Below, one piece after another: positions 31,981-44,570 of a stretch of 64,000 nt of DNA. Under the pieces are notes generated by a model, which searched no databases, had not been told where the DNA came from, and saw nothing but the letters and a program-made list of their open reading frames with translations. Both the position numbers and the translations under genes were made by a program. Source of the DNA: Ceratotherium simum simum (taxonomy: Eukaryota > Chordata > Mammalia > Perissodactyla > Rhinocerotidae); NCBI RefSeq assembly GCF_000283155.1, contig NW_004454239.1, forward strand, positions 8,374,230 through 8,438,229, in the 5' to 3' direction. Position 1 is the stretch's first letter. Each line of letters starts with the position of its first letter.

Positions 31981-33730
31981 CAGGCTCCCATTCAGACCTG
32001 TGTGCCTGCTGAAACCTCCGGGGTTATTCTGGTCTGCGCAGGGTGCTCAGTCGGGCCTGCCTCTCTGCTGGGCCCACCTGGGGACCTTGTACCCCACTCC
32101 TTTCCTGTGGGAGTCTGACCCCCTCCCTCTCATCTTCACAGTAAAGGCTTCTCATTGATGTGACTCCCCACCACAGCAGAGAGGCACTTGCGACTAGAAG
32201 GCCACCAGGGCTCGGTCCTCAGTGGCTGGGCAGTGATGTGACGGGTAAGCAGCCAGGCCCACAGACCTTGGCTCTCCTGTAAGAAGTGGTCAGGGCGGAG
32301 GAAAGCTGCTTTCCAGCTGGGCTGGGGCCTGAACACTACGCACCAGGAGAGGCACATGCCGAGGGGAGCAGGACAGATCACCTTCTCTGCTCCTCCCCTC
32401 CACCTCTGGGTGAAGAAGAGTGGCAATCCAGCAGCTGTGGTGCTGAGTATGAAGACAGTGGTGGACTTCCCAGCTCTGCAGGAAGAGCTTTCCTGGTTCT
32501 GCGCGTGAGACGAGGGTCACTGGCAGGGGAGCGGAGACAGTTTCCTCGGGCCCTGCTGGCACCTCCTCTGCTCTGTGGCCCCCAGGAACAGCGCTCTCCC
32601 AGTTAGAAGAGCCTGATGGCCCCCCTGCTGCCGCAGGCAAGGGCGAATCTCTTGAGCTCTCAGCTCATGGCATCTGTGTCTGGGAAGCCGCCTGGGTAGC
32701 AACTGTGCCTCTTCTCTCTCACAGGCTGCTGGGCTCTCTTCTTCAAACTTGAGCTTCATTCTCCTCTCTGCTTACTCACCACCTATTCCTGGCCCCAAGT
32801 GGAGGCCAACCCTGGGGCCTTTCTAAGTCCTAAGTGCTTTGCTTCAGGTCCCACCGCCGGCAGACTCAGCCCTCACTGGCCCATGCAGACTGCAGCTGAG
32901 GGATTTGACTAACCCAGCTCACGCGCCTGTGAGGTCGGTGTCACTACCCATCCCGTCACTCATTGCCAGGAGACCAGTACCCAGCAGGGCTGGTGGGTGG
33001 GAGCAGATTTTGTGAAAACGGGCTGTGCTCAAGGTCGATGCCCTGACGTATGTGCCATACAAAGATTGTCCACCAAGCCTTGCCCAGAAAGAAGGCGAAA
33101 TGTCCAGAGAATGGGCAAGTCTCACCCAGGCTGACTAGAAGATTAGGGAATTTATCGGTCTCACTTAGGTATATTAAAAGTAAAGCAAAAAAACCCCAAC
33201 AAACAAAACTGAAAGGCACCTGGGCCAGGCAATACTTATCCCAAGAATATCCACCATGCTTTTCTCAGCCAGTGAGCTTTTCTCCTCCTTCTTTCCTCAA
33301 AATTCCACCTTGTGTGAAGTATAGTTTATCCTAAGTGTTGAAGCCCAAGTCTAGGGTGTGGTCGTTTTTACAGGCACGCCTGGACATACTGCCGGAGCCC
33401 TAGAGAACGTCCATAGAATTCCAGCAACCAGGGCCTGGGGGAGGTGGGCAGACCCTGCGTGTGCCTCCCAGACCCCTTCCAGCAGCGAAGGAGCGGGAGG
33501 CAACGGTAAGGTGGTCCTCAGCTGTGCCTTTAGGGAGGGGTCTCGACTGAAGAAGATGGCCTTGCCCAGGGTCATGCCCCTTTCCCAGAGCAGCCCACAT
33601 AACGCCTGATCAGCGGAGGGATGAAGTCCCAGCCCTCATCCTCGCCAGGAACACCTCTGCAGGCCCACAGCTGAGGCCTCGGTTGCTCCCGTGTCCCGAC
33701 CCACTGTTTTCCTCTGCCTAATCCTGCTTC
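31981..33730. other. Single-copy-looking sequence, no gene identified
   Basis: Frames of 100-135 codons overlap on opposite strands (for example 32286-32606 and 32290-32640) and none has a domain. No recognised repeat. Confidence 0.45.
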
Positions 33731-33850
33731 TTTCTCCTCCCTTCAGACAGATGTTGATCCCAACAGTTCCCCCTAATCAACATTCTGCCTGTTCTTCCCC
33801 ATCTCCCAGTCTGCTCCCTGGGGAACCCAATCTGTGAGAGTTCCCCTGGG
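33731..33850 (+). repeat. Possible LTR 3'-end fragment
   Basis: 'ttcagacagatgttgatcccaacag' followed by 'ccagtctgctccctggggaaccca' resembles the 3' end of a dispersed ancient LTR family, also hinted at near 41085-41175 and 59500-59610. Too short and diverged for a firm call. Confidence 0.35.
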
Positions 33851-35013
33851 TTTGCAGTCTGAGTGCCATGAAGTCAGACCCACGCTCAGATCAGCCCAGC
33901 ATCACTGCAGACTCCTCTGAGCTGAGGGACAGAGATTGCTGCTGGACAATAGGCCTTGTCCCCGAGGCTTACCTTCTGTCTGGCTCCTTCCATGAAACGC
34001 TCAGAAAGAGTGATCAGGCAAGGTGCTGCTGGAAGGGCTGGCTGCCCAGGTCCTATGGCGGGGACACAGATGTGTGGTCTTGTGGAGAAACACAAGTTTG
34101 TGCTGCAATGTGCAACACCACGAGTGTCCGAGGAAAAGGGTGGTGGAGGCGAGATCATTCTGCTTCACGTAGAGCCCAGGTGAGCAGAGCTTCGCCCTCT
34201 TCCATGGGATGACCCCTGGCCAAAATGCTGGCCTTCCCAAGGAATTGTCCAGCTCCTGGAGGTGGGCACGCGGAAAACTCCATGTAGAGAGCACTGGGGG
34301 GGGGTACTCCCGAAGGACCCCAGGAGTTGTTTTGGTGGGAGAATCCTGGCCTCTCCACTCTGCTGATCACAGAGAATTAAACTTCTTCTTGCCTGCCCAC
34401 TGCTCCCCCCACACTCCGAAAAAGAAAAGAAAAAAGAAGCGATAAAGGCCCAGGAAGAATTCTCCATTCATGCTGCATGATTTGCAAAATCAAGGTAAGG
34501 GCCACCAAGGGTCTTCGTTATTTTTATGTGACACCAATAAACCATTTTGCACTCTTCTCTGTCACCCCCCAAGCTCACAGCCACTCATCTTTTTGCACAG
34601 AGAAGCAACTTTCTGGCACTTCATTCCTTTACTATAAACAGAAGCATTAAACTGCTCCCAGCTGGTCTTGGTCTTTAAACATCAGTCTTTGGTTTCCCAC
34701 TTCCTGCAGCATCCTCCCCTCTATTTCAGGTTGAGGAGGGCCATCACAGGACAGTACACTGGAGGCGAATCCTAATTGACTGTGGCTTTCTAAGGATTTT
34801 CATTTTAAGATTTCCCCGAGCTTAAAAAGTCTGAGCCCTTATGAGACTGGAAAGATATGCACCCAGAGCTCTGGGATCCACAGCCCTCACTGAGATTTGA
34901 AGACTGGTTTCTTCAAAGGCTGAGGCCCTGGTTAAAGGTAGCACCCTCCAATCCGCTGGCCTTGGGAGCACAGCCACCATTCTCCTTCTGACCTGGGCCT
35001 TTTTCTTGGGAAG
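33851..35013. other. Single-copy-looking sequence, no gene identified
   Basis: A strong donor-like sequence (AAG|GTAAGG) ends a possible 122-bp cryptic exon at 34373-34494; see the findings. Otherwise no gene or repeat was recognised. Confidence 0.45.
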
Positions 35014-35464
35014 TGTGTTAGTCTGGATTCTCCAGAGGGACAGAATCAATCGGGTACATATATCCTACATACAGTATATACTATATACATTACCATGTAC
35101 AAATTGCTATAAGGAATTTGTTCACGTGATAATGGAGGCTGAGAATTCCAAGATCAGCTGGAGACTCCGGAGAGCTGATGGTATAGTTCTAGTTCGAGTC
35201 CGAAGGCAGAAGACTGATGTCCTGCTTGAAGACAATCATGTGGAAAATGAGAATTTTCTTAGCCTTTTATTCTACTCAGGCCTTCGACAGATTGGATGAG
35301 GCCCACCTACACTGGAGAGAACAATCTTCTTTGCTCAGTCTACCAATTCAAACGTTAATCTCATCCAGAAATACCCTACATAGACACACCCAGAAAAAAT
35401 GTTTAACCAAATATCTGGGCATGCTGCGGCCCAGTCAAGTTGACACATAAAATTAACCATCACA
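35014..35464 (-). mobile_element. Solo ERVL-type LTR (MLT2-like), minus strand, with 5-bp TSD
   Basis: The element runs TG...CA over 451 bp and is flanked on both sides by 'ggaag' (35009-35013 and 35465-35469). It begins 'tgtgttagtctggattctccagagggacag' and ends 'gcccagtcaagttgacacataaaattaaccatcaca', the reverse of a common LTR. A sense-oriented sister lies at 60375-60826. The exact 5-bp TSD fits retroviral-type integration followed by LTR-LTR recombination. The subfamily name is from memory and uncertain. Confidence 0.88.
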
Positions 35465-37063
35465 GGAAGGAAGAACTGATCATAAGATGAATGATTCAAA
35501 GAACCCCTGATATGTGCAAGTGCCATGGCCAGACTGGGACTAGAGAAACAAAGAGCTCCTCATGTGAGGAAGAGGCAGGCTCTGAGGCTGTAGGTGAACA
35601 AGCAAGAGTGTGGTGGGTGCCTCCCGGTGCTTTCAGTCTTTGGAGAACTGGCAGGCACTTCCCAGGCTCAAGCCCGTCTTCAGGATCTGCATGCCCTTCA
35701 GCTTCTCTGGCTGAGAGTCCCTTGCCAGCTCCTGGCCTTGGCCCATGATCCACAGCCAGAGCGGGATTTTCCCCTTTTCTAGGTTCACCCTGGCCATAAA
35801 GAAGACATGGCAGCTGGGGTCCTCCCTCTAGGGTCTTATAGAGAAGTTGAAGGTCAAGATTTTCATTTGGGAAAAAGGCGTCAATAAGAAGGCAGGCATT
35901 GATGGATTCTTTAACAATTAGAAATTCTGGTCGGCTCTGAATAGTTAAGACTTGAAAAACAGTGGCCAGTGGCTTAAATAACACAAAAGAACAACAACAA
36001 CAACAAAAGACAATATTTTTCTTTCAGGTAATGAGATGTAAACAGCCCAGGGCTGTATGGTGGCCCCACACTGTCATTAAGGACCTAATCTCCTTCCATC
36101 TTGCAGCTCTGCTGATTTCTAGGGAAGGGTCCTCAAGTTCATAACTTCAAGATGGCAGTCACTCGTCTGTGTCGCAGGCAGAAGAAAGAGAGCTTGGGTG
36201 TGCCTGGGCAGTGGGTGGGTGTAGGGCAAAAGGAGCCTGCCACCTCCATCAGCCCCTCCTCTCTTTTAAAGAATTTCCCAGAAGCTCCACCTCACGACTG
36301 CGGCTTGTATCCCATCAGCCATCCACGTTTGTAAGGAAGCTGGGCACTTGAGGTAAAGCCGTGATGCTGCACATCAGTCTCCCAGCCACCTGCTTGCTGC
36401 TGCGTATACTCTACAGGGCCACCTGACCTTCCTCGCCCTCTCAGCCTCTCATTTTCCTTAGCAGAAGTTTTAGAGTGTTGTCAGGCCCTTTGTTCTGTCC
36501 CTTGCTTGCTCAGAACATATCTGTGTTTTAGTGATAAGGGCAGAAACCTCACACAGTACTTGAAGCCGGAAGGGTAAGCTGCTGGGTTAAGCAGCCATAC
36601 TGTGGAAGAGCGGAGGAGGAGTTCTCCTTAGTCATTCCTGGAACCACAGACTCGGAACCCATCTAGTCTCTCTGTCTCTCTCTTTCTCTTGGCTTCCCTT
36701 TCCATATCGACTTGGACTATGTTGTGTCCTACTGAAATCACTCTCTTCACACGTCAGAGGTCAAGGACCAGGGGGGCACACAGACTCACATGCTTACCAC
36801 TCCACACCCAGAGCAGAGGGGCCGCTCCCCACCGGCTTCGGTCTGAAAAATCCTGGTGAAGACTGATGGGCCCAGCTCGGTCAGATGTCCTTTGTCCAAT
36901 CACAATGGGCAGGAAATGAGGATCATGTAATAGGCTCTATTACCCCTCTTCAGATCCCATTGCTAGATCACTGTCGAGGAAGGGAAGTCAGGAGGGAGTC
37001 TGATTAAGGGATCCCAAAGAATGAGGGGATGGCATAGGCATAGCTATTCAAGGAAGGAATTGT
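35465..37063. other. Single-copy-looking sequence, no gene identified
   Basis: A minus-strand frame of 162 codons at 35496-35984 starts near the LTR edge and shows no domain. A short (AAC)n run lies near 35990-36007. A CT-rich patch lies near 36670-36700. Confidence 0.45.
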
Positions 37064-37232
37064 ATTTGTTAGGCAGCAGCCTCACATCCTGTATGCCGTA
37101 CCTTCCTGTGTCAGCCTGTGCCTGTTTCCCATTGATTAATATTTTGCTATTTGTTAGGCAGCAGCCTCACATCCTGTATGCCGTACCTTCCTGTGTCAGC
37201 CTGTGCCTGTTTCCCATTGATTAATATTTTGC
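37064..37232. repeat. Exact tandem duplication, 85-bp period
   Basis: 37064-37148 and 37149-37232 are identical over all 84 comparable bases, from 'atttgttaggcagcagcctc' to 'gattaatattttgc'. The copies lie head to tail and then diverge at once on both outer sides. The unit is not a known repeat and has no low-complexity core. Perfect identity means a very recent duplication or an assembly or sequencing artefact. Confidence 0.98.
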
Positions 37233-38689
37233 CCTTCCTCTGCTCTGCTCTGTATTGCGGAGATCTACCAGAGGTCTGACTCCTCAGGCTGCTTTCTCCA
37301 GACTTCCATCTTAGCTTCCAGCTGGGTTCAGCCGATGGTGTAGACTGGAGGCTGGGAGAAGTAGGTGTTTCTTCTCTTCCTCGCTGCCCTGGGCTGTTTC
37401 TCTGGCAGCAGTTAGTTCCTCGGCGGCTTCAGTTCCGGCAAGAGCAGCCTCTATGGTTTGAGTTTCCCAAGGATGACTGTGGTCCCAGAGCTTCACAAAC
37501 TCTACCTCCTCCCTAAGTCCCTCAGCCTGGGGGAAGCAGGGACTTCCTGCCCCTGCTAATCTCTGTTTGCGTCACTTATGCAACCACTTGGCTGCATTAA
37601 ATTCTCCTGTTGTAAAAGCATCAAGGGAGCTGTTTTCCTGGATGGACCTGATTTATGTACAGACCACCTTTCTCCACACACTCTTCCTCCTCCTCCAAGG
37701 GACATTTGCAACTTTTTCTCTAACCTGGAAACAAAAGGTTGTGTCTCCTGCAGATGAATTTTAGACTTCAGGGAGCAGCTGCAGGAAGAATTGTCTGAAG
37801 GCGATACCCCGCCCCCACTAGGCATTCACCCATTCAAGCGCTTGGGAAATACCACCAGTTCTCCATTAGCTGTGAGTGGAGGTGCCTGGAGAATCCGCAG
37901 GGAGACCTCTATTCCCCACCTGTCTCCACCTGCCTGCCAGCAGGAAAGACGACTTTTTAATGTGAGCAGAAACAAAGCAAAAAGCAGAAAGTAAACCAGC
38001 AACAAAACAGCCAGTGTGTTAAGGAAATCACAGCACAGCCACTCAGGGTTCCTGTCTGACCTGCATTCTCTGTTACACAACCAATTGCGAGTTGACACAA
38101 TAATGGATTTTTTACCTTTAATTGCATATACCCTGGGATATCAACCCAGGTAAAGGTCCTACTCCTGTTGAGCTAGCTGGAGAAACAATACTAGACTGTT
38201 TTTTTTCCAGCAGTCGGCTTTGGGGAAAGAAAATGGTGCTTATACTGTTTTTCCCTCTGGAATATCACTACATGTGAACTTATGTATTTTCTCAACATCA
38301 GACCCCAAAACTACCTTAAATTATGTCCCTCATCACCTTCTTCCTTCTTGTTTTAATTAAGGGAGGACTCTGTACCAGTCAGGATAACCCAGTTTCTGCT
38401 GTGGCAACAGCATCCTGCACTCCTGGAGGGGTATAACCATAAAGACACTTCTCACCTGTGGGCCACGTCCCTTGAGGGTTGGGGCCCCCACTGCTCCAGG
38501 TGTCCTCATTCTGAGACTCAGGCTAACAGGGCAGCAGCTGTCTGGAATATTGCTGGTTGCTGTGGCAGAGGGAAGTGACAAACATTGTTCTGACCACATT
38601 TCAAGGTCATAGAAGTTACATGGTGACACCCAACTTCTTGCAATCATTTCTATTTTCACCAAGTTCTAGCTCTAGCTTTCTGTCTTGGT
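37233..38689. other. Single-copy-looking sequence, no gene identified
   Basis: No gene is evident. The piece at about 38355-38665 may be a decayed LTR-like repeat, but the wording is not specific enough to call. Confidence 0.45.
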
Positions 38690-38950
38690 CTCAATTGAAA
38701 TCTCTGCCTTGTTTTACAGAAATCTCAAATGTAATGTCAACAAAATGGAACTCTTGATTTTCTATGCCTCTAATTACCCCCATCTCAGTAAATGACACCA
38801 CTTTCTACCCAGTTGCTTAAGTCAGAAATCTAGGCATCATCCCTGATTTCTCTCCTTCTCTCAGTTGCCACATTCAACCCATCTGCAAGCCTTATTGGGT
38901 CAACCTTCAAAATAGTTTTAGAATCTGCCTACCTCTCCCCATATCCACTG
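38690..38950 (+). mobile_element. L2 LINE ORF2 fragment, plus strand
   Basis: The segments 'aaatggaactcttgattttc', 'cccatctcagtaaatgacaccac', 'cagttgcttaagtcagaaatctaggcatcatccctgattt' and 'gggtcaaccttcaaaat' follow sense-strand L2 reverse-transcriptase coding sequence. It is broken and ancient. Confidence 0.7.
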
Positions 38951-39949
38951 TATCCATTTGTCTTAGTTTAGGTTTACCCGGGATGTAGACCTGATACAAG
39001 GATTAAAATGCAAGTCATTTTTCTGGGAGGTGCCTGAAACACTGATAGGGGAGTAAGAAAGTGAGACAGGGAATAAAAGGTCAAAAAAAGGAGAGGGGTT
39101 ATTATCAAGAGAAATCCAGCTGCAGCCAACTAGAGCTTAATCTGGCAGCGAAGCCCTGGGAAATGACGTAGACAGATGTCTTAGTGCTAGTCCACTGGAA
39201 TAAGGGGTGTATCATCAATGGAGAGCTGCTCCCGGGGGAGACCAATTTTTTGGCCTTCCAGGCTGTACTGCAAGCAAGCAAAACGTCTTCACATGGCTTT
39301 GGAGAAAGTCTCCCAGAAAAAAGACGCAGGAATTGGTAATTTGAAGTCAGCTGCCTCACTGCAGTGATATAACCAGAAGGAGGGGTACGGGTGGGGAGCC
39401 AACAGCGTCTGCTACGGTCCATCCCTTGACCTCTCAGGTCCACTTGTGACCCACATTAAGCTTCCCCTTATAACAACTGCTCTTCAGGCTGGTGGCCAGG
39501 CACAGTTAACAAACAAACAAACAAATATAAAACACAATAGGAAAGTTCGTGGGACAAGTTGCAGTTGGTCAGCTGGACCTGAGGTTGGCTCTCACTATTC
39601 ATCATCTCACTCCTCCACCACCACTTCTAGAATCCCTTCACCCTCTGCCAGCGTTTCAATGGGCATAGGCTGCTTTCCTCATAACCTAGACTTTCATACT
39701 TAATGGATCTGAGCATGTGGTTATCATACCCTTGTCAAGCCATGGTTCTGAAGTCACCCATTTGCAGTTATTAATAAGCAGGTAATCATCAAGAGTTGCC
39801 ACTCAAATAAATTCCCTGAGTTCCAGAGAAACTCCTTTTGTCTTCCATTATGTAGCGGCAACTGTTATCATTCACGATAAGCTGGACCAATTACTCCACC
39901 AGGTCAGCAACTCCTCTCTTTGCCTACAAGTATGCTGGTGTAAGGAACC
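38951..39949. other. Possible LTR and old repeat debris
   Basis: From 38957 ('gtcttagtttaggtttacccgggatgtagac') to about 39480 the layout could be a decayed LTR lying next to the ERVL internal region, which would make it the 3' LTR of that minus-strand provirus. I cannot confirm this. An (AAAC)n run lies at 39510-39528. Confidence 0.35.
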
Positions 39950-40499
39950 CCAAATGACAAGGCAGCAGCTATAGTTTTAGGTTTAGTGGAACCCATACTG
40001 TGTCCCCAGTAGAAGTCTTCTCTCTAGGATTTCTAGTCTGGCAGAGCCTGAAGTTTTGGGCACAGGAAACACAAATTCCCCCAAGTGGGCCATTGGGCTT
40101 AATAGGGAGAGGGGTCACCTCTTATTTTCACTCCTTGGTTCCCAGAAAAGTATACCTTACCTATTGTGGACACAGCACCATCCAGGGTCTTTGGTTCAAA
40201 ATTTGTATTGCTTCTTGAAAAACACCACCCCTAAGCCCACAAAGGGCAGTTCCCAACCTAGCGTCTACTTGCTCCTTGAAGCGGTCATTCCAATATTCTC
40301 TGAGGCTGCCGTAGCTCTGAGTGATGTAGCATATTAGCACCACTGGATTCAGTGGTATGTTGATAAATTGGCTTGTCTGTGTGGGAGGGATGTCTAATTT
40401 CTATATTTTGCCTGAGTTTTGTTCTGTAAATACTTTCACTATGGCCAATTTCAGTCTACCAACGTTTTAACAATTGCCTCTCAAAATTCCTAAATACTT

Positions 40500-41175
40500 A
40501 ACAATCAGCTCTCGAGTCAGGACTAGCTGGCTATAAAAAACATAACACTGGAGCCCTTGGTCATCTGCCTCGTTGAGCCTCTTTCATTATAAATTGGTTC
40601 CTTGGGCAGAGGGGATGTTATGTGGGATTCTCCTGACGATCAGTGTGGTGAGACTGCAGGCAGAGCAGGCAAATCCTCACCAAGAATCGGTAACGGTCGT
40701 AGGGTGAAACACTGCTCCCTCCACGGTGCGATGTGCCTGATGCAATCAACTTGCCACCAGATGGCTCGCTGGTAAGTGGCAGTTATGGAGAAGCCCTGCT
40801 CGGACCTCCCTTAAAGAGATGGCCTGTGGGTAATTGACAACAGACTCCACCTGCGGGTGCCTTCAGAGTTTGCCTGTTTTCAAGCTGAGGGCACCGATTT
40901 CTTGGGCAGTGGTACAAGAGCTCACAATTCCTGACCAGCAATTTTTTGCCCAAGCGGTGCCCCTTGGGCTGGTGGAGACTTCCTTCTAGTTCACCTCAGT
41001 CTGAGTCTCTTCCTACCGGCTCTTCCCTCCTTCTCCCTCTCCTTTCACTGGTGTCAGATTTGCATCCCAGTTGGCAGGCTCTTCCTGCTTACTCTACTCC
41101 CTTTTATCTTTCACAGGCATAACCCCCAATAATCTATTATATTTCTACCTCTACCTACTTCCTGGAGAACCCACT
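40500..41175 (+). repeat. Possible LTR insertion inside the ERVL region
   Basis: The right part, 'ctcttcctaccggctcttccctcc...atctttcacaggcataacccccaataa', ending 'cctggagaacccactgacata', has the layout of an LTR 3' end in plus orientation, opposite to the surrounding ERVL. The left boundary was not found and no TSD is clear. Confidence 0.4.
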
Positions 41176-41426
41176 GACATAGTGTCCTTGAGGTGTGGTA
41201 CATACTTAGGGCCCAGCCATGGTATCTGCTTCTGATCTGTCCGACATTCAATAATGGTAGTGGCTAGATCAGCTCTGGTGAGAAACAGCCCAAGCTGTTG
41301 GATCCTTGAGTAACCTTGACCAACTACCCCCATGGCTACTCTATTCCTGGGTCCATTGTGCAAGCACTGGCGTGGCCAATCATAAGTCATCTGGTCTACC
41401 TGGTTAAGCAGTGCCTCTTCTGTCAT
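41151..41426 (-). pseudogene. ERVL pol remnant (integrase N-terminal side)
   Basis: A 91-codon minus-strand frame whose wording ('VDQMTYDWPRQ', 'FLTRADLATTIIEC') resembles the zinc-binding start of an ERVL-type integrase. It covers only a small part of pol, and neighbouring segments are out of frame or stopped. It is a viral fossil, not a working gene. Confidence 0.5.
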
Positions 41427-42150
41427 CTGTGCTCTCTAGTGGGTATTAACACGTCATGCAAAGATCCTTATACTTTGAAGCCACTCTCATATATCCATTG
41501 CTATGCTTCTTCCTGAGACCTCTTTGTCTCCTCTCTTCCATCCCCAACCCCACCCAAAGTTCCTGAACAATCAGCTAAGCCATTAACAACAGATAAAAGT
41601 CCTGAATGTTCTTATTTCTGGCCACTTCTTGCTCCAGTCCAAGATAATAACCAGATGTACTGCTTAAAGCCCTAGTCACCGAGAAGTTTTCTGTTTGCCA
41701 CCTCTGAAATGGTACTACAGAGTAGCAGTGGTCCATTTTTGGCTTGCACCAACATATTGTGCTAATCTATTGAAGAACTAAAGGTTTTTCTTCCTTTTTC
41801 ATCTAGGCAAAATGAAAACTCATAAGGCCATAGGTATGGAATGAAGGAGACTCATCTGTGTGACAGAGACTGGTGATGTGAGGGTCTGGGTCAAGTGTTA
41901 GTTTATTTGTGTCCTCCGGATCCACTCTGTGTGATCCCAAATGTATCATTGCCATTATATGATGAAATTATGTTGTGCCTGCCCAACCTTATGAATTGGT
42001 GGGGCTGACAATACGTGGGTCAGGAGGCAAAGCTCAGATCATGTTGGGAAGCAATTTGAGGTCCCATAATCAGGTATCAAGTCTCTACTGGGGCCTAGTA
42101 GTATTCCAGGAGCTGCTGGTCAAATGGTGGATAATTTTCTATTGTGGACA

Positions 42151-42539
42151 TGTTATGAACTGAATTTTGTCCCCCAAAATTCATGTGTTGCAGCCCTAAC
42201 CCCCAATGTGACTGCATTTGGAGATAGGGCCTTTAAGGAAGTAATTAACACTAAAGGAGGTCATAAGGATGGGGTCCTAATCCAATAAGTGTCTTTATAA
42301 GAAGAGGAAGGGAGACCAAATATCTCTTTCTGAACGTGCATAGAGGAGAGGCTATGTGAGGACACAGAGAGAAGGTAGCTGTTCGCAAGCCAGGAAGAAA
42401 GCCCTCACCAGAAATCAACCAAGGTGAAGGTACCTTGATCTTGGACTTCTGGCCTCCAGAACTGTAAGAAAATAAATTTCTGTTGTGTGAGCCACCTGAT
42501 CTGTGGTATTTGTTACACCAGCCCTGGTAGACTACTTCA
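42151..42539 (+). mobile_element. MLT1-like solo LTR with 5-bp TSD, inside ERVL
   Basis: The element runs TG to CA over 389 bp, from 'tgttatgaactgaattttgtc' to 'ggtagactacttca', and is bounded on both sides by 'ggaca' (42146-42150 and 42540-42544). Internal MLT1 wording is clear: 'ggagatagggcctttaagg', 'gtctttataagaagagg', 'caagccaggaagaaagccctcaccag', 'tgatcttggacttctggcctcc'. It was inserted into the older ERVL in the opposite orientation and later reduced to a solo LTR. Confidence 0.93.
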
Positions 42540-43285
42540 GGACACCACGGACTTGCTACAAAACCCTGGGGGTCTGCACTGGGATTCTTCTACTGGGACT
42601 GCCTGAGACACAACACTGTGTACTTGTTTACAGTGGACACTTCTAGCAGCCTGTCATGTAGCCCATTGGCAGGACTGACAGTATTGCAACATGCATATGC
42701 TCTAGAGCTCTCTCTTGCCCTGAGTTCCACTCAAAACTGGCATCTATCTGAGACATTCAATAAATGGATTGTTGCAGTTTTTCCAGGTGTGGCATGTGCT
42801 ACCTCCAAAGTTAAGAGCCTTATTAACTGTTGTGCATTTTTTTTGATGGTGGGAGCTACAGGTGTTAAAACTTCCCAGCAGTCCTCATATCACCTTGAAT
42901 CTACGTAGTGTTTATCTCCCACCCTCTGGTGTACCCATTGTACTTGTCACTTCATACTCTCAGGTTCAATTAACATTACGTCATTGATGTAGAGACTGTG
43001 GAATGTCATAATGACCAAGGTCTACCTGGACCATATTGTCCAGAGCAGGAGAGTTCATGCGGACTCGTGCTAAGACTGTGAATGAGATTGTGAACGTGTG
43101 CTGCTGTCCATTCTAAAGGAATGAGGATGTCGTTTCATTGCTTGTTGTGATAGGAACTGTAAGGAACGCATTCACTAGGTCAATACTCGTTACTTATGCC
43201 AGAGCTTGGGTTGATCTGGTCTAGTAAAAATATATCTGCTACAGCTGCTATAATCAGGGCTACAATTTGATTAATTTTTGGTAGT

Positions 43286-43782
43286 TGTATTAATTTCCTA
43301 TGGCTGCTACAACTAATCGTTACAAACTTGGTGACTAAAAACAACACACATTTATTCTCTTATAGTGTTGGAGGTCAAAAGTTTAAAATTCATTTCACTG
43401 GGCTGAAAGCATGGTGACGACTGGGCCCTGCTCCCTCCAGAGGTGCTAAGGGTGAATAGTTTCCCTTGCCTTTTCCAGCTTCTAGAGCTACGTTCCTTGG
43501 CTCATGGGACCTTCTTCCATCTTCAAAGCCAGAAGCATGGCATCTTGCTTTGTCACATTGCCTTCTTCTTCTGCAGTCTAATCTCCCTCTGCCTCCTTAT
43601 TATTAGGACATTTGTGAGTACATTCAGGGCTCACTCAGACAATCTGGGATAATCTCTCCATTTTAAGAGTCTTAATCACAAATTAAGTTAATCTGTAAAC
43701 TCCCTTTGCACTATAAAATAACATTCCCAGGTTCCAGAGGTTAGGACTGGATGTCTCTGGGGACCCTTTTCAGCCTACCACA
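43286..43782 (-). mobile_element. MLT1-like solo LTR, minus strand, with 5-bp TSD, inside ERVL
   Basis: From 'tgtattaatttcctatggctgc' to 'cagcctaccaca' this is a 497-bp reverse-oriented MaLR LTR of the same subtype as 31176-31645, flanked by 'gtagt' at 43281-43285 and 43783-43787. ERVL sequence flanks it on both sides. The intact termini and TSD make the boundaries exact. Confidence 0.93.
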
Positions 43783-44570
43783 GTAGTTCTCTCTCCTCTA
43801 CCGTGATGAGCCGGTTGCTGTTTTTTCCAGGCCCTGTTAAAAATCAGGGTAAATTCCAGGTGAATTAAGACTCAGGGATGTGAAGGGAACCACCGTCGCT
43901 GCATCCTTGACCGTCCGAAGCAGCACTGATCCCCCTGTTCCACTCAGAACGGGGTGTTGCTTCTGGTTCACTATCTTGGCTGAAGAGGTAGTGTCAGGAG
44001 TTTGCATCTGGACTTCCCCACCATACACTTAATTTGATCTTGACACTGAGGCCCACATTTTGCTGCTAGCACCCTGTATTTAATTTCCACCCAGGTTTTA
44101 ATTTACTCAGAGGGAATTTCTGTGCTTGAAGAAACTGAGGATATGCGAGTTTTACGCTCCCTTATATTTCCTCTAAATTCTGTTTGCAAACTGAGCAGTT
44201 CCTTCTTCAATTTGTCCCTCTCTTTCTATACCTTACAGAAATATACGGATTAGAAATAAAAAGCCAACTGATACATCCCACACACTCCCTGGAACTCTCC
44301 TTAGCCCTATCTACAGGTTCACTGGGTATATTTTCTCTCTACCAACTTACCACAGGTGAGTCTTTTCAATTACCCACCGCTACATAACAAGCGTCATCCT
44401 CCCTCCAGCTTCCTACGGGAATTTTCAGCCTCCAGCAGCAGCTTTCCAGAAGCCACTTTTACAGCCTCTGTCTGCTTCTCAGTCTCAAAGTTAACGCCAC
44501 ACGTTTTAGGTTTTTATTAAAGCAGGAGACCATTTCTGATGTGAAATTGAATTGTCTCAGTTTTTGCTTT

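Larger units (their letters stand above)
39950..44570 (-). mobile_element. Decayed ERVL-type endogenous retrovirus internal region, minus strand
   Basis: Several stretches match my memory of antisense ERVL internal sequence. The clearest is 42960-43285 ('tgtagagactgtggaatgtcataatgaccaagg', 'gtgtgctgctgtcc', 'gaggatgtcgtttcattgcttgttgtgatagg'), in the reverse-transcriptase part of pol. On the minus strand pol runs toward low coordinates, with an integrase-like remnant at 41151-41426 and gag-side sequence toward 44570. It is riddled with stops and indels and is split by LTR insertions at 42151-42539 and 43286-43782. ERVL elements lack env, and none is seen. It is a fossil with no intact gene. 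Confidence 0.65.

Noticed and set aside
35496..35984. 162-codon open frame (-)
   Set aside because: Starts beside a solo LTR, shows no domain, and is countered by open plus-strand frames over the same bases.
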